From Firmicutes bacterium UBA3914 (lineage in GTDB: Bacteria; Bacillota; Limnochordia; Darwinibacteriales; Darwinibacteriaceae): a stretch of 17,677 nt of DNA. The stretch is from the NCBI GenBank assembly GCA_002391385.1, contig DGEY01000047.1, forward strand, positions 1 through 17,677. Direction: 5' to 3'. Made by a program: the position numbers and the translations under genes. Each line of letters starts with the position of its first letter. Position 1 is the stretch's first letter. The notes under the pieces are model-generated. The model was not told the origin of the DNA and made no database searches. It saw only the letters and a program-made list of their open reading frames with translations. Below, one piece after another: positions 1-5,262 of the stretch.

Positions 1-19
1 AGATGTGTATAAGAGACAG
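1..19 (+). other. Tn5/Nextera mosaic-end adapter remnant
   Basis: The first 19 bases, AGATGTGTATAAGAGACAG, are identical to the Tn5 transposase mosaic-end sequence used in tagmentation libraries. This is library-derived, not genomic. It brings an in-frame TAA (10-12) in front of the first gene, so it would mislead a start-codon call. Genomic sequence starts at about base 20. Confidence 0.95.
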
Positions 20-21
20 AT

Positions 22-462
22 CACACGGAGGCTGGCGGCTTTATGGAAGCGTGGGTCATGCAGGATGGAGACGGCAACTTGGCTGAAATCATCCAGATTA
101 GGGGCTATGCCTACGCATCCATTGACCAGCTGGGCGACGACAACGAAGCTTACCAGACCCAGGACAATGTCACGGGACTGGGCTCCGCCTTTGCCTTGAT
201 TGAACAGGACGGCCGCGGCAACTACGCCTTGCAGACCCAAACCTCCGGCAGCGGCCTGGAAGGTTACATCTACCAGACCGGCCGCGACAATGTGGCCACC
301 CAGACCCAGAGCAACGCCTGGAGCCTGAGCCCGGTACCCAGTTACGCCCTCACCACCCAGACAGGCAATGAGAACGAGGGCCACATCGTCCAGACCAGCC
401 AGAGCGCCATGGCCATTATTACCCAAACTGGCAACAACAACCTGGCCACTATTAACCAGTAG
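22..462 (+). CDS. curlin-repeat (CsgA/CsgB-like) amyloid protein, 5' truncated
   Basis: This is a secreted functional-amyloid subunit of the curli type, cut at its N-terminus by the contig edge. The open frame continues upstream of the Met codon at 43 until it meets adapter sequence, and the residues before that Met already fit the repeat pattern, so 43 is not the true start and the signal peptide is lost. About 146 residues remain, with six imperfect repeats built on Q-x-G-x-x-N followed by a second Gln about five residues later (for example QDGDGN, QLGDDN, QDGRGN, QTGRDN, QTGNEN, QTGNNN). This is the curlin strand-turn-strand signature that stacks into a cross-beta solenoid. It lies first in a run of curli genes on the same strand and ends just before a strong hairpin. 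It could be a major or minor subunit; the regular repeats and Gln/Asn ladders favour a fibre-forming one. Confidence 0.88.
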   Translation, partial: HTEAGGFMEAWVMQDGDGNLAEIIQIRGYAYASIDQLGDDNEAYQTQDNVTGLGSAFALIEQDGRGNYALQTQTSGSGLEGYIYQTGRDNVATQTQSNAWSLSPVPSYALTTQTGNENEGHIVQTSQSAMAIITQTGNNNLATINQ

Positions 463-482
463 GCCCAGCGGTTGAGAGTAAT

Positions 483-512
483 AAAGGCGAAGAAGGCTTC
501 TTCTTCGCCTTT
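483..512 (+). terminator. strong hairpin after first curlin gene (terminator or attenuator)
   Basis: A perfect 12-bp inverted repeat (AAAGGCGAAGAA / TTCTTCGCCTTT) with a 6-base loop starts 20 bases after the stop codon. The stem ends in TTT but is followed by C-rich sequence, not a long T run, so it may be a partial terminator or an mRNA-stabilising 3' hairpin. It separates the first curlin gene from the rest of the locus. Confidence 0.6.
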
Positions 513-553
513 CCCCCTACCCTCAGCAAGGGCTGATTGAAGGAGGCTTATCC

Positions 554-1150
554 ATGGGCAGCACAAGCAGCATGGTGAAAACTTGGTTCGCAGCTTTATT
601 GGTGATGCTCAGCATCGTGGGCGCAACTCCCAGCCTGGTCTTTGCTCAAGAGGGCTCGGAAGCCTACATCTACCAAACGGGCGATTTCAATCAAGGGACC
701 ATCCACCAGCAGGCCAGCTTAAGCTGGGCCCAGATCTACCAGCTGGGCAGCGACAACGAAGCCTACACCTATCAAAGCGGTGAGAGCAACTGGACACTGC
801 AGGCCCAGATAGGTTCAACTAACCGTGCCTGGGCAGGGCTGGCGGGCAGCAGTAACTCGGTGCTCCAGACTCAGTTGGGCGACGGCAACCTGCTTTTCGC
901 CTGGCAGTCCGGCAGCAACAATGTCCTGATCCAAAACCAGATCGGCAGCGACAATGCAGCCGCTGCCTGGATCACAGGCAGCAGCAACTCCGTGACCCAA
1001 ATCCAGCTGGGCACAGCCCATGTCTCACGGGTCGCGGTCTTCGGCACAGCCAACAACGTCCATCACATCCAGTTCGGGTACAACTCGGTGCTGGAACTGA
1101 TGCACATTGGCGACAACGCCACAATCAGCGCCGTCCGCTTTGGTTATTAA
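554..1150 (+). CDS. curlin-repeat protein with degenerate C-terminal repeats (possible nucleator)
   Basis: This is a secreted curlin-family protein of 198 residues. AGGAGG lies seven bases before the ATG. A Sec signal peptide covers about residues 1-31, with a charged start, hydrophobic core and a likely cut after VFA. The mature part is an almost uninterrupted series of roughly 11-residue half-repeats (IYQLGSDNEAY, QLGDGNLLFAW, QIGSDNAAAAW and so on), each one a strand plus a G-x-x-N turn. From about residue 150 the repeats lose their Gln residues (VFGTANNV, QFGYNSV, HIGDNATI) and the chain ends in RFGY. E. coli CsgB, the nucleator, also has an atypical final repeat, so a nucleator or cap role is possible, but this is inference. 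The next gene follows after 31 bases, consistent with one transcript. Confidence 0.87.
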   Translation: MGSTSSMVKTWFAALLVMLSIVGATPSLVFAQEGSEAYIYQTGDFNQGTIHQQASLSWAQIYQLGSDNEAYTYQSGESNWTLQAQIGSTNRAWAGLAGSSNSVLQTQLGDGNLLFAWQSGSNNVLIQNQIGSDNAAAAWITGSSNSVTQIQLGTAHVSRVAVFGTANNVHHIQFGYNSVLELMHIGDNATISAVRFGY

Positions 1151-1181
1151 TCTGAAGTCTCAAAGTGGGAAGGAGATTATC

Positions 1182-1892
1182 GTGAGGAAAGTCCCGGGTA
1201 TGCTGGTCTTTGTCTTTACAGCAGCGGTTCTGCTCACCACTTCCCTGCTTGGCTTCGCGCAAGGAATCGGTACAGTAACCCAGGTCGGACTGGAGAACTT
1301 TGTGTATGTGTATCAAGAAGTACTCAGTGAAGTGATCATCCTGCAGCTCGGCGACAGAAACGAAGCTTCCATGGAGCAGTTCGGTGCAGAGCACATCGCC
1401 GGTCTCTCCCAGATCGGCAACGAGAACACCATGGAGATCTGGCAGCTGGGTCAAAGGGATCTGGTCCTGGCAGTGCAGGGCGGTGCTGGAAACGAGGGAT
1501 CAATCAGCCAGATGCACTCTTCGGCCGGAACCTCTAGCGGCGGGGTATCGGACAACGATGCCTTCACCTACCAGGGTGGGCTGTTCAACAGGCTGAACGT
1601 GCTGCAGGTGGGAGATGACAACACCACTTCCATTTATCAGATTGACAACAACAACGAGGTCTTTGTGGTGCAGGAACAGTTTCCCCTCGGTGCCGGCAGA
1701 AATGCGGCCCTCATAGTCCAGGCCGGCGTCAATAACTGGGCTTCCGCCCTGCAGCTCGGAGCCCAGCAGATGCTCCGCAGCATGCAGTTCGGTAATGACA
1801 ACAGCAGCACCATCAGTCAAACCGGCAGCGGAAACCGCACTTCTGTGCTGCAGGACGGCAGCGGTAATGTGTTCAGCGCTGCCCAAAGCTAG
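1182..1892 (+). CDS. curlin-repeat amyloid protein
   Basis: This is a secreted curlin-family protein of about 236 residues. I chose the GTG at 1182 because AAGGAG lies six bases upstream and it gives a clean signal peptide (charged RK, then a hydrophobic stretch, likely cut after GFA). The in-frame ATG at 1107 would overlap the preceding gene by 44 bases and bury the signal. The mature part has many Q-x-G-x-x-N units: QLGDRN, QIGNEN, QVGDDN, QFGNDN, QTGSGN, QDGSGN. Two less regular insertions break the ladder at about residues 110-125 (Ser/Gly rich) and 165-180. The C-terminal third is the most regular. It ends in two tandem stop codons, with the next gene 17 bases on. The length and insertions suggest a minor subunit or adaptor more than the main fibre protein. 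Confidence 0.86.
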   Translation: MRKVPGMLVFVFTAAVLLTTSLLGFAQGIGTVTQVGLENFVYVYQEVLSEVIILQLGDRNEASMEQFGAEHIAGLSQIGNENTMEIWQLGQRDLVLAVQGGAGNEGSISQMHSSAGTSSGGVSDNDAFTYQGGLFNRLNVLQVGDDNTTSIYQIDNNNEVFVVQEQFPLGAGRNAALIVQAGVNNWASALQLGAQQMLRSMQFGNDNSSTISQTGSGNRTSVLQDGSGNVFSAAQS

Positions 1893-1909
1893 TAGAAAGG
1901 AGAGTCCCT

Positions 1910-2434
1910 ATGAAAATAAGGAGTGTCTCAGCAGCTGTACTGCTCCTAGTATTGGCCTTGGGCAGCGTCCCAGTACTCGCCAACGGGCTGGGCAGCCAAG
2001 GAATCGAGCAGGACAGGATCGATCTCTTCCTCGCTTCCCAAAGGCTTTTAGATGAAGAACGCAGACCGCCCCACATGAAAGTGGGTATGGTGGTCACCAC
2101 CTTGGGTACAAGCAGTGAGGTTAACGTGGGAGCCCGCGTCGAAACCGCCCTGGGCCAGCAGCGCTATGCGAGCTTGGTTACGGAAATCATCTATCTGAAA
2201 GGGGAAAACGGCCTAGCTGGATTTGCTTCCATCAAGGTTGTACCCTTGCCTGACCTGGCCGTGCCCGTATACATAGGTGCTGGGGCAGGTTATGCCGATG
2301 GCTTTCGTTACCAGGTCTTCGCAGGGTTTGAGTTCGCTAAAAACTTCTTTGCAGAGGCCAGATACGTTAATCTTCCCGGCGGAATCGCCGGCCGGGGCCT
2401 GCACCTGGCCGCCGGCGTACAGTTTCTCTTCTAG
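1910..2434 (+). CDS. small outer-membrane beta-barrel protein in the curli locus
   Basis: I do not recognise a named family. The 174-residue protein has a classic signal peptide (about 1-24, cut after VLA), a polar helical segment (about 25-55, rich in charged residues), then eight stretches of alternating residues that could be beta strands (starting near KVGMVV, EVNVGA, RYASLV, GFASIK, VPVYIG, RYQVFA, NFFAEA, LHLAAG). The chain ends in GVQFLF; a terminal aromatic residue is the usual recognition signal for the BAM outer-membrane assembly machine. This pattern fits an 8-strand OmpA/OmpX-size barrel. AAAGGAG precedes the ATG by seven to eight bases. It lies between curlin and csgF genes with short gaps, so it may be an accessory factor in secretion or surface attachment of the fibre. 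It shows no resemblance that I can see to CsgE. Confidence 0.7.
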   Translation: MKIRSVSAAVLLLVLALGSVPVLANGLGSQGIEQDRIDLFLASQRLLDEERRPPHMKVGMVVTTLGTSSEVNVGARVETALGQQRYASLVTEIIYLKGENGLAGFASIKVVPLPDLAVPVYIGAGAGYADGFRYQVFAGFEFAKNFFAEARYVNLPGGIAGRGLHLAAGVQFLF

Positions 2435-2449
2435 AGGAGGTTGAAAACA

Positions 2450-2872
2450 GTGAAACGACTTGTTCTTTTGGGCCTTGTGGCAGTGCTCTTGCTGGGCGTA
2501 AGCACGCAAGCACTGGCCACCTACACCATGACTTGGGGATTCCAGCTGCTCAACAACCCCAATGCGCGCCAAGTGGCCCTGAACGTGGCCCAGGCGCAGG
2601 AGGAGTTGAGCAGGGTAACGGAAGAGCAGAGCGGACTGGATCGCTTTAAGGAAAGCCTGGACCGCATGGTCATGAGTAAAGCCATCCGTGACATTGTCTA
2701 TTACGAGCCGGACGGGGGAGAATTCTACGGGTTCATCCCGGTTGACGATGGCTGGATCTACTATGAGTGGGACGATGTGAGCCAATCCATGAAGATCTAC
2801 CACTACGCCAACGGCAGCTGGACCGAGATCTCCATCGATACTGGCAGTCAGCCGGCTCCTCCAAGCTTCTAA
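2450..2872 (+). CDS. csgF: CsgF-like curli assembly factor
   Basis: In E. coli, CsgF is secreted through CsgG, plugs its N-terminal peptide into the channel mouth and couples secretion to nucleation at the surface. This 140-residue protein follows the same plan. A signal peptide (1-23, ending in QALA) is followed by a mature start TYTMTWGFQLLNNPN, comparable with the E. coli TMTFQFRNPN segment. A conserved AQAQ follows, then an LD-x-F-x3-L helix (about 63-85), and a C-terminal strand-rich part (about 88-130). The length is close to E. coli CsgF (138). The GTG at 2450 is the start because GAGGAGG lies nine bases upstream; the in-frame TTG at 2441 would touch the ribosome site. The gene sits directly before csgG, as expected. 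Identity is low, and the call rests on the ordered motifs and context, with the E. coli sequence recalled from memory. Confidence 0.8.
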   Translation: MKRLVLLGLVAVLLLGVSTQALATYTMTWGFQLLNNPNARQVALNVAQAQEELSRVTEEQSGLDRFKESLDRMVMSKAIRDIVYYEPDGGEFYGFIPVDDGWIYYEWDDVSQSMKIYHYANGSWTEISIDTGSQPAPPSF

Positions 2873-2904
2873 CGCACGGAGCCCAAGTGTAAAGGAGGGA
2901 TAAC

Positions 2905-3702
2905 ATGGAATTTATCATGATCGGGATCATGACTTTGGCGTTGTTGTTTGGAGGCATGTCCGGAGCCAAAACCACCCCCCCACCCACCGAGATCGAAGTG
3001 GCCCAGGCTATGGAGCAGGTTCTGCAGGCTCCCGAGTCCATACTTCTATCGGAGGCGAATGTGACCACGGCAAGCCAGCTTCTCGCGGCGCTTCCTGAGC
3101 CTAAAGAGAAGATTCCCGTGGCCATCTACGCCATTACGGACACCACCGGACAACTTAAGGCCGATGGTGGGGCCGCATCCACAGTGGTCTCCCAGGGAAC
3201 CACAGAAATGCTCATCACCGCCCTGCAGAGGTCGCGCCAGTTTGCCGTTTTGGACCGGGCCCGCTTTGCCGACCTGATTAACGAGCAGAACCTGGTCACC
3301 AGCAACAGGATTAAGCCGGGGGAAGGACCGGTTCCCGGCCAGCTCACCGGAGCCAGGTATATGATCAGCGGGTCCATTACCGAATACCAAGTGAGCAAGG
3401 AAACAGGCGGCATAGGGCTGATCATAGCCGGCAAAGGGGGTACCAAAGAGTATGCCCGGGCCACAGTGGCCCTTGATCTGCGGGTGACGGACCTGACCAG
3501 CGGCGAGGTAGTCTGGGCAGAAAGCCTGCGGGGAGAAGTGATTGGTGAGAAGGTCGGTGTCCAGCTCTTCTCCTTCCTCGGGAAGAATATTGTGGAATTT
3601 GAGACTGGTCAAGGAAAACAGCAAGTGATAAACTTAGTTGTGAGGACATTATTAGAAGAAGCTGTCTTCAAACTAGTGCAGTCTAAAGTACTTACCAACT
3701 AG
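2905..3702 (+). CDS. csgG: CsgG-like curli secretion channel
   Basis: CsgG forms a nonameric outer-membrane pore that exports curlin subunits. This 265-residue protein (E. coli 277) shows the family signature: a domain starting near residue 57 with LPEPKEKIPVAIYAITDTTG, then MLITALQRSRQFAVLDR and LINEQNL, and a GSITEYQ strand followed by VALDLRVTDLTSGEVVW. The two membrane hairpins would lie near 156-185 and 203-235. AAGGAGG lies six bases before the ATG. Two oddities stand out. The N-terminal hydrophobic segment has no lipobox, and the whole protein contains no cysteine, whereas E. coli CsgG is a lipoprotein. The constriction-loop region reads KADGGAAST in place of KPYPASNFST, so the Tyr, Asn and Phe gate residues are missing. 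It follows csgF by 32 bases and probably shares its mRNA. Confidence 0.92.
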   Translation: MEFIMIGIMTLALLFGGMSGAKTTPPPTEIEVAQAMEQVLQAPESILLSEANVTTASQLLAALPEPKEKIPVAIYAITDTTGQLKADGGAASTVVSQGTTEMLITALQRSRQFAVLDRARFADLINEQNLVTSNRIKPGEGPVPGQLTGARYMISGSITEYQVSKETGGIGLIIAGKGGTKEYARATVALDLRVTDLTSGEVVWAESLRGEVIGEKVGVQLFSFLGKNIVEFETGQGKQQVINLVVRTLLEEAVFKLVQSKVLTN

Positions 3703-3819
3703 CAAATCCCGCGGCATTCCGCAGCCGCACCCAACACTGCTCTCGGAGTGGTAAGGGTCTAGCCAGGCTTACCGTGCTCCAGAGTCCAAGAACGATCCGC
3801 AAACACATTTGAGAGACAG

Positions 3820-3825
3820 TAGAAT
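3820..3825 (+). promoter_or_regulatory. candidate -10 box for the riboswitch transcript
   Basis: TAGAAT matches five of six bases of the TATAAT consensus and would start transcription near 3832, about 20 bases before the riboswitch aptamer. No good -35 element is visible at the normal spacing, so the call is weak. The transcript could instead read through from csgG. Confidence 0.3.
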
Positions 3826-3850
3826 GAAGATTCTTCTTTCCCTCAGATAA

Positions 3851-3916
3851 AGGTAAACCCATCGTGAGGTGGGGACACAAAGCCACGGGTCTAAGTAATT
3901 AGATAGCCGGGTTGCC
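3851..3916 (+). promoter_or_regulatory. cyclic di-GMP class I (GEMM-I) riboswitch
   Basis: This RNA aptamer senses the biofilm second messenger c-di-GMP and controls the adjoining gene. The conserved parts appear in order. GGTAAACC opens the closing helix (GGTAA 3852-3856 pairs with TTGCC 3912-3916). A 6-bp hairpin CCCATC / GGTGGG (3858-3863 with 3868-3873) is capped by a GTGA GNRA tetraloop. The near-invariant GACACAAAGCC (3874-3884; usual form GACGCAAAGCC) is followed by ACGGGTCTAA, a second hairpin (TCTAA / TTAGA around GTAA) and AGCCGGGTTGCC. The GNRA loop is expected to dock into the second stem as in known GEMM RNAs. The Shine-Dalgarno AAGGAGG (3917-3923) begins at the base after the closing helix, so translational control is likely. 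The downstream gene is a curlin subunit, which fits a c-di-GMP biofilm role. A covariance-model search would settle the class. Confidence 0.9.
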
Positions 3917-3930
3917 AAGGAGGAAAACGA

Positions 3931-4425
3931 ATGAGGCAAAAAATGGCGTTGTTTGTATTGGTGTTGTTGGTGGCGGGGCTGCTCGGCAGTGCACAAGCAC
4001 AGGCCCAGGAGCTCCAGCCCATGACACCTATGGATTTGGAGACCTGGTTCACCACCTTTTTCCAGGTCCCCGAAGATGAAATAGAGCCCTTTGCGAACCT
4101 AGCGTTCGTCTACCAGGAAGGTAATGACAATAGTTCCGAGCAGATTCAGCAAGGCGAGAACAATCGGGCCTATGTCTACCAATACGGTGAAGGAAACTAT
4201 GTTCAGCAGTGGCAGAATGGCTGGGGAAACTGGGCGGGTGCCTATCAGGTGGGCAACCGCAACAACGCGGTTATTCATCAAGTAGGCACCAGCAACTGGG
4301 CGGGCACCTACCAGCTTGGCGATGCCAATACAGCCAGGATCGAACAGAGCGGCTCCAGCTTCACCGCTCTGGTCACCCAGATTGGCCATGGCAATTCTGC
4401 GGTGATCATCCAAGGAAGCAAGTAA
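3931..4425 (+). CDS. CsgA-like curlin subunit under riboswitch control
   Basis: This is a secreted amyloid subunit of 164 residues and the most regular curlin protein in the window. A signal peptide (about 1-26, cut near AQA) is followed by a non-repeat acidic/aromatic segment (about 27-62) that includes TWFTTFFQ. E. coli CsgA likewise has a short N-terminal segment that targets it to CsgG. From about residue 63 there are nine half-repeats of about 11 residues with G-x-x-N turns and Gln ladders (YQEGNDN, QQGENN, QYGEGN, QNGWGN, QVGNRN, QVGTSN, QLGDAN, QIGHGN). Trp and Tyr are common in the strands. AAGGAGG lies seven bases before the ATG and abuts the c-di-GMP riboswitch. Two hairpins, the second a clear terminator, end the transcript. 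I infer this is the main fibre subunit because it has its own control and terminator, but that is not proven. Confidence 0.9.
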   Translation: MRQKMALFVLVLLVAGLLGSAQAQAQELQPMTPMDLETWFTTFFQVPEDEIEPFANLAFVYQEGNDNSSEQIQQGENNRAYVYQYGEGNYVQQWQNGWGNWAGAYQVGNRNNAVIHQVGTSNWAGTYQLGDANTARIEQSGSSFTALVTQIGHGNSAVIIQGSK

Positions 4426-4428
4426 TTT

Positions 4429-4449
4429 CTTGGTTTAAAGCAAACCAAG
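4429..4449 (+). terminator. 3' hairpin after the curlin gene
   Basis: A perfect 8-bp stem CTTGGTTT / AAACCAAG with a 5-base loop starts three bases after the stop codon. It has no T run, so it is more likely a 3' end stabiliser ahead of the real terminator at 4491-4522. Confidence 0.4.
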
Positions 4450-4490
4450 CAGGCGCGGTAAGCCAAGTGGGTGGTCCTTACCCACGAGGG

Positions 4491-4522
4491 GAGGTCAAGA
4501 TCCTGTGATCTTGACCTCTTTT
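4491..4522 (+). terminator. intrinsic terminator of the curli locus
   Basis: A perfect 12-bp stem GAGGTCAAGATC / GATCTTGACCTC with a 4-base loop CTGT is followed by TTTT. It ends the + strand curli locus immediately before the convergent hydrolase gene. The reverse direction has no T run, so it acts mainly on the + strand. Confidence 0.85.
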
Positions 4523-4523
4523 C

Positions 4524-5126
4524 CTAAGCAAAAACGTGGTTGCCGATCTGCAGCTTCACCTGCCTGGTCCAGACCCAGCTGGAAGCGGGCACTTTGCGGG
4601 GATTCCAAAAAAAGAGGGCTCCATTGGTGGGATCCGCTCCCCCCCACGCTTCCAGCACCGCAAGATAGGCCAAATTGTTGGGGATTTGGTTGATGGAGCC
4701 GTTGGCCACCGGCTCAAACTGGCCGGGTTGGTACACTGCCCCCGCCACGCTGTTGGGAAACTCGGGGTGCCGCACCCGGTTCAGCAGCACCGCGGCCACC
4801 GCTACCTGCCCCTCAAAGGGTTCACCCCGGGCTTCTGCATAGACCAGCCGGGCCAAAAGCGCGATATCCGCCAGATCCTGCTGGGTATAGCTGCCCTCGG
4901 GCAGGGGAAATCCCCCTTCCAGGGAAGGCAAAGTGGCGGTGGGAACAACAGGCTCGGGCTCTGCCTCCCCGTTTTCCCCCGTTGTGGGTATGCTCAGCTC
5001 TTGGCCGGGATAGATCACATCGCCGGCAAGCCCGTTGGCCGCCCGGAGCTCTTCTAGGGTCACCCCGTACAAAAGGCTGATGCTCCACAGGGTTTCACCG
5101 GCCTGCACCGTATGCTTGAGGGACAT
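4524..5126 (-). CDS. LysM plus SleB/CwlJ-type cell wall (spore cortex) hydrolase
   Basis: This 200-residue peptidoglycan hydrolase has an N-terminal LysM domain (about 3-46: HTVQAGETLWSIS, then YPGQELSIP), a Glu/Pro-rich linker (47-80) and a Hydrolase_2 domain of the SleB/CwlJ family (about 88-200). The family motif YAEARGE near residue 96 holds the likely catalytic Glu98, followed by AAVLLNRV and a C-terminal GNHVF strand. SleB and CwlJ cut the muramic-lactam cortex during spore germination; related enzymes also serve vegetative wall turnover. I chose the start at 5126 because AAGGAGG precedes it by seven bases; the longer open frame up to 5216 has no such site. With this start there is no signal peptide, as in CwlJ and some YkvT-like proteins, so export is unclear. 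It converges with the curli locus and is divergent from deoD. Confidence 0.88.
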   Translation of the reverse strand: MSLKHTVQAGETLWSISLLYGVTLEELRAANGLAGDVIYPGQELSIPTTGENGEAEPEPVVPTATLPSLEGGFPLPEGSYTQQDLADIALLARLVYAEARGEPFEGQVAVAAVLLNRVRHPEFPNSVAGAVYQPGQFEPVANGSINQIPNNLAYLAVLEAWGGADPTNGALFFWNPRKVPASSWVWTRQVKLQIGNHVFA

Positions 5127-5262
5127 CTCTTTTCCTCCTTGTGCAGTTTGCTGTTGGTACAGCATATGCACCGGGGCCTGACAGGCACCCCCACCGGTGA
5201 AGGAAGAACGGCCCATTTGTCAAAGTATAGTCTGTAAATCGAGTTTTCAGGAGGAGATGACC

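Noticed and set aside
43..462. ATG at 43 as the true start of the first curlin gene
   Set aside because: The frame is already coding for repeat-like residues before it, no ribosome site is present, and there is no signal peptide; the gene is truncated by the adapter.
1107..1181. Upstream ATG for the third curlin gene
   Set aside because: It overlaps the previous gene by 44 bases and puts an unrelated leader before a good signal peptide; GTG at 1182 has a clear ribosome site.
554..1892. Tandem repeats as a CRISPR array or DNA repeat element
   Set aside because: The periodicity is in the protein (about 11 and 22 residues) with divergent codons; there are no identical DNA repeats with unique spacers.
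1910..2434. The small barrel protein as CsgE
   Set aside because: CsgE is a small soluble periplasmic protein; this one has eight barrel-like strands and a terminal Phe, and I see none of CsgE's features.
3703..3830. Terminator for csgG between its stop and the riboswitch
   Set aside because: Short inverted repeats (GCGGC/GCCGC, GGTAAG/CTTACC) are present but weak and without T runs, so I cannot support one.
5127..5262. Promoter pair between the hydrolase and deoD
   Set aside because: TATAGT, TTGTCA and TTGACA-like words occur on the two strands but not at workable -35/-10 spacing.
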